A DNA stretch of 8,138 nt. It comes from Verrucomicrobiota bacterium (lineage in GTDB: Bacteria > Verrucomicrobiota > Verrucomicrobiia > Opitutales > Opitutaceae). The first letter of the stretch is position 1. Every line of letters begins with the position of its first letter. Shown one piece after another: positions 1-5,276 of the stretch. The translations under genes and the position numbers were made by a program. Location of the stretch: positions 1 through 8,138 of the forward strand of contig JAEWNN010000210.1 of assembly GCA_023457035.1 (NCBI GenBank). Direction: 5' to 3'. The notes beneath the pieces were generated by a model. That model was not told the DNA's origin. It made no database searches and saw only the letters and a list, made by a program, of their open reading frames with translations.

Positions 1-5
1 GTTTC

Positions 6-1763
6 ATGCAAAGTTTCTCGGCGCAATGCCTCGACATGGCCCGCTCCATGTTGAGCCACAATCTCGACGCGATTAATCCCGACGGCACCGTCACTCCCGT
101 CACTGGCGAAATCCAGCGTTCCGACGATCCCGGCCACGCCGCCATGGCCATCGGCGAGTTCTACCGGGCCACCGGTGAGACCACCCTCGCGGGCAAGGAT
201 CTGGTCGACCTCGCCGCCCGTTGCATCACCGCCCAGGCCTTTACCGAGCCGATCGCCGAGAACGGTCTCGCCTACGCGGCCCTCGGTCTGCTCGCCTTCG
301 GTCCCTCCAAGGAGCGCAACCCCGTATGGGAGCGCCTCGTCGAGGAGACCCGCGAGCGCCTCGACAAGCAGCTGCTCACCCGCAGCGACTACGACAACCA
401 CTGGCAGGCGTTCAACGTCGCCAAGGCCGTAGCCCGCTATTCCCTCGGCCTGTCCAAGAAGGACGAGACCTCGCGCCTGATCGAGCGCATGGTCGAGCGT
501 ATCGACGCCACCAGCGCCAACGGCTTCTTCGACGACGCCGGCGAAGGCATCGGCGGCAACTTCAACCTCTACGGCGTGATGAACTTCGTCTTCATCCGCC
601 AGGCCCTCCAGCTCCACGCCAACTCCGGGGTGCGCGAGCGCAAGCTCCCCACCCTCCGCACCTACGCGGAGAAGTACGTGAAGCTCATGCCCGACATGGT
701 CCGCGCCGACGGCCTCGGCTGGGCCTACGGTCGCAGCGCCGGCGCCTACGGCCAGATGCACTGCATCAGCCTCATCCTCCAGGCCTTCCGCGATGGCTGG
801 ATCGCCGAGGACCAGAAGGCGAAGTACCACGACATCCTCCGTCGCCTCTTCTTCTTCTTCTACGCCACCTACCTCGACCAGGAGCACGGCTTCATGGTGG
901 TGCGCGACGCCGAGCGGACCTCGATGGAAGGCCACACCACCCGGTTGGCCAACTTCGACGGCGCCCGCTACCTCTGCCAATGGTCGCGCCTCGCCAAAAC
1001 CTTCTCGGCTCCCGCCAACCCCAAGGTCGAGCCCGCCCGCACCTCCGGCCGCTTCGTCATCTTCGACAAGGCCAACCGCAAGGAGCAGGGCCTCTTCCTC
1101 TACCGCAGCGCCGACACCGGTCTCCATATCCAGCTCCCGCTGGTCAGCTCCGGCGGCACCGCCACGGCCGACAATCTCGCCTTCCCGCACGCCCCGGGCC
1201 TCTTCGACTGGGCCAACGACGTGTACGCGCCGGTCATGACGCCCGAACTCACCTTCGGTGAGAACGTCACGGTGCCCTCCTTCTACGGTAAGCAGTGCGT
1301 GACCGGTCTCGGTTTGCGCAATTCCTTCTTCTTCCGCTACGAGCAGCCCGATCTCATCAACCTCCAGGAGAAGATCGTCCCCGGCGTCGGCAGCGTGAAG
1401 GTCAACTGGACCTTCTCCGGCAACAAGGTCACCGCCGAGTGGATCTACTCGGTCAAGAACCAGGTCACGCTCGACAAGTTCCGCTTCGCCCTCTGCATCG
1501 CCGCCCCCCACTCCCACCAACGCCTCGGGATCTCCCCGATGCTCGGCCAGGAAGGCATCCGCTGCAGCGTCATCAAGGACGACTTCCAGGGGGTGTGGCA
1601 GGACACCGAGGTCGTCAGCCAGGACCCGAACTACCGCACGAACTACGGCAAGGTGCACTACATGCAGTATCTCGTGCGCGACCACGCCTTGGTCATGCGC
1701 CCGGGCCAGCAGTACCGCTTCTCCGTCAGCTTCGAGCCCGACATCACGCTGATCGAAGCCTAA
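6..1763 (+). CDS. Conserved hypothetical protein, probable (alpha/alpha) toroid plus beta-rich C-terminal domain
   Basis: I do not recognise a named family for this 585-residue protein. The first ~330 residues are helix-rich, with repeated aromatic and Asn/His/Arg motifs: YDNHWQAFNVAKAVARYS (129-146), GIGGNFNLYG (181-190) and GLGWAYGRSAGAYGQMH (236-252). A Phe-rich helix LFFFFYATYL spans 281-290. From about residue 345 to the end the sequence looks beta-rich (RFVIFDKAN, GLFLYRSADTGLHIQLPL, VKVNWTFSGNKVTAEWIYSV). A helical toroid followed by a beta-sandwich is the layout of heparinase/chondroitin-lyase-like proteins and of some DUF2264-type proteins, so a carbohydrate-active role is possible, but this is inference from architecture. 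No signal peptide is visible at the chosen start, so this form should be cytoplasmic. The ATG lies five bases inside the window and the frame is open to the edge, so the true start could be upstream. hisF begins 24 bases after the stop and may be co-transcribed. Confidence 0.85.
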   Translation: MQSFSAQCLDMARSMLSHNLDAINPDGTVTPVTGEIQRSDDPGHAAMAIGEFYRATGETTLAGKDLVDLAARCITAQAFTEPIAENGLAYAALGLLAFGPSKERNPVWERLVEETRERLDKQLLTRSDYDNHWQAFNVAKAVARYSLGLSKKDETSRLIERMVERIDATSANGFFDDAGEGIGGNFNLYGVMNFVFIRQALQLHANSGVRERKLPTLRTYAEKYVKLMPDMVRADGLGWAYGRSAGAYGQMHCISLILQAFRDGWIAEDQKAKYHDILRRLFFFFYATYLDQEHGFMVVRDAERTSMEGHTTRLANFDGARYLCQWSRLAKTFSAPANPKVEPARTSGRFVIFDKANRKEQGLFLYRSADTGLHIQLPLVSSGGTATADNLAFPHAPGLFDWANDVYAPVMTPELTFGENVTVPSFYGKQCVTGLGLRNSFFFRYEQPDLINLQEKIVPGVGSVKVNWTFSGNKVTAEWIYSVKNQVTLDKFRFALCIAAPHSHQRLGISPMLGQEGIRCSVIKDDFQGVWQDTEVVSQDPNYRTNYGKVHYMQYLVRDHALVMRPGQQYRFSVSFEPDITLIEA

Positions 1764-1787
1764 ATTTTGCGCGTTCCGCGCAAAATT
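1763..1787. repeat. Perfect 11-bp inverted repeat abutting the hisF start codon
   Basis: The left arm AATTTTGCGCG (1763-1773) and right arm CGCGCAAAATT (1777-1787) are exact reverse complements separated by TTC. The repeat begins on the last base of the upstream TAA stop and ends directly before the hisF ATG, so it occupies the entire gap and the place where a ribosome binding site would lie. There is no T-run after either arm and the A/T ends are in the wrong order for an intrinsic terminator. It could be an RNA hairpin controlling hisF translation, a symmetric protein-binding site, or a dispersed repeat. The pairing is seen directly; the role is unknown. Confidence 0.85.
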
Positions 1788-2549
1788 ATGCTCTCCCGCC
1801 GCATCATCCCCTGCCTCGACGTCACCGCCGGCCGCGTCGTCAAAGGCGTGAAGTTCCAGGAACTGCGCGACGCCGGCGACCCCGTCGCCTGCGCCCGCGC
1901 CTACGATGCCCAGGGCGCCGACGAACTCGTCTTCCTCGACATCACCGCCTCCAGCGATCAGCGCGCCATCATGCACGATGTCGTCGCCGCCACCGCCGAG
2001 CAGTGCTTCATGCCGCTCACCGTCGGTGGTGGCCTGCGCACCGTCGAGGACATCCGCAAGATGCTCCACGCCGGCGCCGACAAAGTCTCGCTCAACACCG
2101 CCGCCGTCCAGAGCCCCGAGCTCATCCACGACAGCGCGCGCAAGTTCGGCAACCAGTGCATCGTGCTCGCCATCGACGCCCGCCGCGAACCCGACGGCCA
2201 GTCCTGGAAGGTCTATACCCACGGGGGCCGCAAGCGCACCGAACTCGACGTCGTCGAGTGGGCGCGACGCGGAGTCTCGCTCGGTGCCGGCGAAATCCTC
2301 CTCACTTCGATGGACTGCGACGGCATGCTCAACGGCTACGATATCGAGCTCACTCGCCGCGTGAGTGAGGCCGTCGAGGTGCCCGTGATCGCCTCCGGCG
2401 GCGCCGGCACCCTCGAACACCTCGCCGAGGTCCTCACCAAGGGCGGCGCCAGCGCCGTGCTCGCCGCCTCGATCTTCCATTTCGGCACCTTTACCGTCCC
2501 CCAGGCCAAGGACTACCTCGCCGGCCGCGACATCCCCGTCCGCCGGTAG
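1788..2549 (+). CDS. hisF: Imidazole glycerol phosphate synthase cyclase subunit HisF
   Basis: HisF is the cytoplasmic cyclase subunit of the HisH-HisF complex. It uses ammonia delivered by HisH to convert PRFAR into imidazole glycerol phosphate and AICAR, in histidine biosynthesis with a link to purine synthesis. The 253-residue length is normal for the family. The N-terminus MLSRRIIPCLDV carries the first catalytic aspartate at D11, and the second is D130 in VLAID, the positions known from well-studied HisF proteins. Phosphate-binding loops of the (beta/alpha)8 barrel appear at TVGGGLR (78-84) and ASGGAG (202-207), with LLTSMDCDG at 171-179. I chose the ATG at 1788. A TTG at 1767 would add seven residues encoded by the inverted repeat and is not family-like. 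No Shine-Dalgarno sequence is visible. No other his gene is in the window, so hisH, hisA and the rest must be elsewhere. Confidence 0.97.
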   Translation: MLSRRIIPCLDVTAGRVVKGVKFQELRDAGDPVACARAYDAQGADELVFLDITASSDQRAIMHDVVAATAEQCFMPLTVGGGLRTVEDIRKMLHAGADKVSLNTAAVQSPELIHDSARKFGNQCIVLAIDARREPDGQSWKVYTHGGRKRTELDVVEWARRGVSLGAGEILLTSMDCDGMLNGYDIELTRRVSEAVEVPVIASGGAGTLEHLAEVLTKGGASAVLAASIFHFGTFTVPQAKDYLAGRDIPVRR

Positions 2550-2625
2550 CCGCGAGCTCCCGGCGCCTTGGCGAATCTCCCGCTTGGCGATTGCGCCGCC
2601 CACGCCGTCCCCCAAACTCGCGGAC

Positions 2626-3087
2626 ATGCAGGACCGACTCGCGGAACTCCGCCGGCAGCGCGCCCTCGTGGCCGAGCACCTCGTCTGGCTGGATCGCGAG
2701 ATCGCCGAGACCGAAGGCAAGTCGTCCCCCGCCCCGCTTCCGGCACCGACACCGCCTCCGGCGCTTACCGCGGCCGCGGTGTTGGCCAAAGCCGCTGAGA
2801 TCCCGCCCGCGGTCGCGGCAGGCGCAAGCGATCAACCCGACGCGCCCCTGCTGCCCGAGCCCCAGCCAACCGACATCAAGAACGACGTCCGCCGCGGCTG
2901 CCTGCTCTACTTCGCCCTCGCCTCGGTGGCGGTCGTGGCCGGAACCGGCTTGCTCGTCTGGGCTGCGCGGAGTCCTTGGTTTCGCGAGGAGGTATCCCCT
3001 TACTTCTCGAAAGCGGCCTTCATCCTCCTGGTGCTTGCGCTCGCCGCAGGTATTCGCGGCTTGGTCGCAAAGCTTCGCTCCCGCTAG
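2626..3087 (+). CDS. Small membrane protein with N-terminal coiled coil and two transmembrane helices
   Basis: This is an unrecognised hypothetical protein of 153 residues. The N-terminal ~31 residues (MQDRLAELRRQRALVAEHLV and on to ETEGK) are charged and heptad-like and should form a coiled coil. A Pro/Ala-rich low-complexity linker follows at about 33-83. Two hydrophobic segments lie at about 92-114 (LLYFALASVAVVAGTGLLVW) and 129-147 (KAAFILLVLALAAGIRGLV), joined by a short loop with WFREEVSPYF. It probably sits in the inner membrane as a hairpin with the coiled coil in the cytoplasm. An upstream in-frame TTG at 2584 would add 14 residues (AIAPPTPSPKLAD) that look like the linker rather than a natural start, so ATG is preferred; neither start has an obvious Shine-Dalgarno sequence. 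It lies 76 bases after hisF on the same strand and may share its transcript. No function can be assigned. Confidence 0.75.
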   Translation: MQDRLAELRRQRALVAEHLVWLDREIAETEGKSSPAPLPAPTPPPALTAAAVLAKAAEIPPAVAAGASDQPDAPLLPEPQPTDIKNDVRRGCLLYFALASVAVVAGTGLLVWAARSPWFREEVSPYFSKAAFILLVLALAAGIRGLVAKLRSR

Positions 3088-3155
3088 CGATCGCCTCTCC
3101 GCCGTAACGATGCAATCGGCGCAGTGTTCACTCGGACGGGCCACTGCTTCCGGTT
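3088..3155. other. Intergenic stretch before the stem-loop cluster
   Basis: Between the small membrane protein and the first GTAG element I see no gene, promoter, RNA gene or terminator. The run is of mixed composition without notable repeats. Confidence 0.5.
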
Positions 3156-3226
3156 GTAGGGGCTGAGCTTGCTCAGCCCGGTGGCGTTCGCTCCTGCCGA
3201 GCGGTGCGAGCTCGCTCGCACACTAC
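3156..3226. repeat. Inverted pair of GTAG-headed stem-loops (REP/BIME-like)
   Basis: On the + strand GTAG (3156-3159) is followed directly by GGGCTGAGC/TT/GCTCAGCCC (3160-3179), a 9-bp inverted repeat that would fold with a four-base loop. In the opposite orientation GTGCGAG (3204-3210), loop CTCG and CTCGCAC (3215-3221) are followed after one base by CTAC (3223-3226), that is GTAG on the - strand. A head-marked stem-loop pair in inverted orientation is the architecture of bacterial interspersed mosaic elements. Their GTAG head is recognised by REP-associated tyrosine transposases (RAYT) in characterised systems. The location, between the 3' ends of convergent genes, is typical for REPs. No RAYT gene is in this window. 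Confidence 0.7.
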
Positions 3227-3239
3227 GCCTGAGACATGA

Positions 3240-3266
3240 CCACGGCTCCGCAGCGGAGCCGCGTGG
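3240..3266. repeat. Third stem-loop of the cluster, no clear GTAG head
   Basis: CGGCTCCG (3243-3250), loop CAG, CGGAGCCG (3254-3261) form a perfect 8-bp stem. CCA (3240-3242) can pair with TGG (3264-3266) across a two-base bulge. It lies between headed stem-loops on both sides and looks like part of the same mosaic, but it lacks an obvious GTAG. It could also act as a weak hairpin at the end of the convergent transcripts; there is no T-run for an intrinsic terminator. Confidence 0.55.
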
Positions 3267-3284
3267 TTCGCTCTCGAACCCTAC
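3265..3284 (-). repeat. GTAG-headed stem-loop overlapping a stop codon
   Basis: Read on the - strand, GTAG (3284-3281) is followed immediately by GGTTCG, loop AGAG, CGAACC (3280-3265), a 6-bp stem. The TAG inside the GTAG head is the stop codon of the - strand gene ending at 3281. The match of head and stem order to the two neighbouring elements supports common origin as a REP-like unit. Confidence 0.6.
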
Positions 3285-4093
3285 GCCAGCTTCCGGCCGC
3301 TGGTCGCGCCGGTCTCGCGGTCGTGCCACTCCACGATCGGGTCGTATAGATCTGCGCCGATCGCCCGGATGAACCGGCACGTCGCGAACTTCTGCCGGGC
3401 CGCCTCATACTCGGCGACCCAGGCGCGGTGCTGCGTCTCCTGACTCGCCTCGGTACGCGGATACACCACTTTGTGGGTGCGGCACTTCATCCGGTGCGGC
3501 TTCGGAGTCAGCCGCGCGCGGAAGCAGCCCTGCCGCCGGCACAACGCGCTGTACAGCCAGTCCGCGTTGAACCGCCGCAACAACTGCACCGTCGACTCCG
3601 CCTTGGGGTCGAAACTCCGGCCGGTCACGATCGCCCGCACCCCGCTGTGCGTCTCATACAGGCGCACCCCGAGCCCGCGCAGTTCCGGTGTCGCCGCCAC
3701 GGCCTTCTCGACCTGCGCCACGATCTTCGCCGTGCGGCGCGCCCCGGTCGGCTTCGCCCGGAACAGATCCCAGAAGCCGAGCTTCGGCTCGTCGATGTCG
3801 ATGAACAACAGCCCCGCGCTGTTGAGCACCGCCGCCCCATACCGGTTGCGGGTGACGACATTTCGCTCGTCCACTCGCGCGAGCACCTCCTCGCGGATGT
3901 CCGCCTCGTAGGACTCGTCCTTGTGGGATGCGACGCCGGCGAGACGTTGCCGCACATGCTCCAAGCGTCGCGCGGCGTCGTCGGCCGCCGCCTGGGTCGA
4001 GAGGTCGGAGCCGCCGAAGGCATGCACCTGCAGCGACCGGCCCTCGACCGTAACCGAGCCTTCAATGCGCGTCCAATACCGGAAGATTCTCAT
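3281..4093 (-). CDS. Conserved hypothetical protein with FRARLTPKP motif, possible nucleic-acid enzyme
   Basis: This 270-residue protein has no assigned function that I can name, although its core resembles conserved hypothetical proteins I have seen in diverse bacteria. Notable segments are GLLFIDIDEPKLG (94-106), with a hydrophobic-D-h-D pattern; RLYETHSGVRAIVTGRSFDP (144-163); and SALCRRQGCFRARLTPKPHR (182-201), followed by KCRTHK, giving C185, C190, C204 and H207 as a possible metal-binding set. An h-h-D-h-D strand followed by a conserved histidine recalls archaeo-eukaryotic primase-like active sites, but the resemblance is weak and is inference only. I chose the ATG at 4093. A start at 4129 would overlap the upstream gene and add an unlikely 12-residue lead. 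It starts 16 bases after the stop of the oxidoreductase-like gene and is probably co-transcribed with it. Its stop codon lies in a REP-like element. No signal peptide or membrane segment is visible. Confidence 0.8.
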   Translation of the reverse strand: MRIFRYWTRIEGSVTVEGRSLQVHAFGGSDLSTQAAADDAARRLEHVRQRLAGVASHKDESYEADIREEVLARVDERNVVTRNRYGAAVLNSAGLLFIDIDEPKLGFWDLFRAKPTGARRTAKIVAQVEKAVAATPELRGLGVRLYETHSGVRAIVTGRSFDPKAESTVQLLRRFNADWLYSALCRRQGCFRARLTPKPHRMKCRTHKVVYPRTEASQETQHRAWVAEYEAARQKFATCRFIRAIGADLYDPIVEWHDRETGATSGRKLA

Positions 4094-4109
4094 GGGATGG
4101 AAACTGGCT

Positions 4110-5141
4110 TCAGAGCGCGACCCGCACACCGCCGTCGCTCCAGGAGCGCCAGACGGCGTCGGTCACCCGCATGTAGCGCACGCCGGTGGCGAAGTCGGTC
4201 AGCCGCACCGGGGCGCCCTCGCGGATGCTCGCCACGAAATCCTCCTCCACGCGCCACCCGCGCCGTTGCGCCGCGGTCGGCTCGATCGCCGTCTCCGCGC
4301 CGCCCAGCGGCGTGTGCCAGAGCAGTTGGGCCGCGAGGTCGAGCCGGAGCGCGCCACGCGCCCCGTTGAGCCGGATCTCGTGCCGTGGCCGGCCAAGTTC
4401 GACTCCGCTGAAGTGCATCACCAACCGCGCGCCGTCCGCGTACCGCCCGAGCACGCTCACGCTCTCGGGGATCTCCACCTCGCCCTGCCCGCCCTCGGGG
4501 CGCGGCCGGCGCGCCGTGAAGATCGCCGCATCCGCCTGCACCCACTCGGGGTCCCGGCCGAGCCAGCGTTGCACCATCTCGTAGTTGATGCCGAGCATCA
4601 GCGTGTTCACGCCGCTCAGGGCAAACTCCTGCCGCCAGCCCAGTGGCATCGCCGGATCGGCGAACTGCCCGCCGGTGTGGGTCACGCACACCTCGCGCAA
4701 CGCCCCGAGCTCCGGCAACCGCTCGGCGATTGCGGCATCAAAATCCAGCGACATCGGCGCCGGCACGATCTGCGCGACGAGGTCCGGCCGCGCTTTCGCC
4801 GCCGCCGCCATCGTCTCCGCCTGCGCCAAATGCGCGGCCATGCGGGCCTCGGTGAGCACGTGCTTGCCGTTGGCCAACGCCGCACAGGTCGCCTCGGCGT
4901 GGAGATTCGGCCAGGTGCCGATCACCACGGCATCGATGTCCGGCGCCGCCACGACCTCGCGCCAGTGTCGTGCCACGCCGGGGATGCCGAAGTCCTTCGC
5001 CACGTCCTGGGTCGAAGCCACCGTACGGTTGGCGACCATCACGACCTTCACGCCGGGGAGGCGCTGGAGACCCGGCAGGTGGCGCGCCCGCGTGTTGGCT
5101 CCCGCCCCGACGATCCCGATCCGCAGCGTTGCATTGGCCAT
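4110..5141 (-). CDS. Gfo/Idh/MocA family oxidoreductase-like protein with divergent active site
   Basis: The 343-residue length and fold pattern match the Gfo/Idh/MocA family, which normally uses NAD(P) to oxidise or reduce sugars, inositols or related substrates in the cytoplasm. The N-terminus LRIGIVGAGANTRARHLPGL (6-25) is a Rossmann strand with the glycine motif G12-A-G14-A-N16. IDAVVIGTWPNLHAEATCAA (69-88) and GKHVLTEARMA (92-102) follow in standard family order. The C-terminal half is the usual beta-sheet domain, ending in TDFATGVRYMRVTDAVWRSW. The signature EKP is EAR here (98-100), so the conserved lysine is replaced by A99. The usual D-x-G-x-x-x-H region reads MLGINYEM, so the Asp and His positions by my alignment are M182 and N186. 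This suggests a changed or lost reaction. The ATG at 5141 has no Shine-Dalgarno sequence. The gene diverges from the PEP-CTERM gene. Confidence 0.92.
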   Translation of the reverse strand: MANATLRIGIVGAGANTRARHLPGLQRLPGVKVVMVANRTVASTQDVAKDFGIPGVARHWREVVAAPDIDAVVIGTWPNLHAEATCAALANGKHVLTEARMAAHLAQAETMAAAAKARPDLVAQIVPAPMSLDFDAAIAERLPELGALREVCVTHTGGQFADPAMPLGWRQEFALSGVNTLMLGINYEMVQRWLGRDPEWVQADAAIFTARRPRPEGGQGEVEIPESVSVLGRYADGARLVMHFSGVELGRPRHEIRLNGARGALRLDLAAQLLWHTPLGGAETAIEPTAAQRRGWRVEEDFVASIREGAPVRLTDFATGVRYMRVTDAVWRSWSDGGVRVAL

Positions 5142-5150
5142 GGTGCGACG

Positions 5151-5178
5151 AGTAAACGGACCGGCGGCGGCGCCTCAA
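5151..5178 (-). promoter_or_regulatory. Candidate sigma70-like promoter for the oxidoreductase-like gene
   Basis: On the - strand TTGAGG (5178-5173) and TTTACT (5156-5151) are spaced by 16 bases, each matching four of six positions of the -35 and -10 consensus. The -10 lies in one of the few AT-rich spots of this GC-rich gap. Transcription would start at about 5144, giving a leader of only about three bases before the ATG at 5141. A nearly leaderless transcript would fit the missing Shine-Dalgarno sequence. The match is modest and could be chance. Confidence 0.3.
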
Positions 5179-5242
5179 GACTGCGTTGCGCCCGAAACGC
5201 CGGCCCTTGCCGAAAACCCGAAACCGCACAGGGTATCCACGC

Positions 5243-5268
5243 AACCCCGCAAACCCCGCCGAACCCCG
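5243..5268. repeat. Three direct AACCCCG repeats upstream of the PEP-CTERM gene
   Basis: AACCCCG occurs at 5243-5249, 5252-5258 and 5262-5268, at steps of 9 and 10 bases, just before the ATG at 5277. The spacing is close to one helical turn, so the repeats would lie on the same DNA face, as in some operators. They may equally be simple low-complexity C-rich sequence. I see no convincing -35/-10 pair or sigma54 site for the + strand gene in the rest of the 135-base gap. Confidence 0.35.
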
Positions 5269-5276
5269 TTCGTCCC

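Noticed and set aside
221..1261. Long alternative frame inside the first gene
   Set aside because: The translation is dominated by Arg, Pro, His and Leu without domain logic, as expected from an out-of-frame reading of GC-rich coding DNA. The 585-residue frame has normal composition.
1767..1787. TTG start for hisF at 1767
   Set aside because: It would add MRVPRKI, encoded by the inverted repeat, before the classic MLSRRIIPCLD N-terminus. Numbering from the ATG puts the catalytic residues at the standard D11 and D130.
1763..1787. Intrinsic terminator at the hisF palindrome
   Set aside because: Neither strand has a T-run after the stem, and the AATT ends are within the stem in the wrong order for a terminator.
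2567..2590. Direct repeat CTTGGCGA at 2567 and 2583
   Set aside because: Two copies of eight bases in a short GC-rich gap, with no matching promoter or operator context, is too weak to call.
3156..3284. CRISPR array or tRNA-like structure
   Set aside because: Stem sequences differ between units, spacers are not of constant length, and no cloverleaf or CCA-type end is present.
5191..5212. Sigma54 promoter for the PEP-CTERM gene
   Set aside because: TTGC is present at 5207-5210, but no GG lies at the required ten-base spacing upstream of the GC.
3921..5276. Upstream extension of the PEP-CTERM reading frame
   Set aside because: The frame stays open to 3921, but it is low-complexity Arg/Pro/His-rich sequence antisense to the oxidoreductase-like gene, and the signal peptide begins at 5277.
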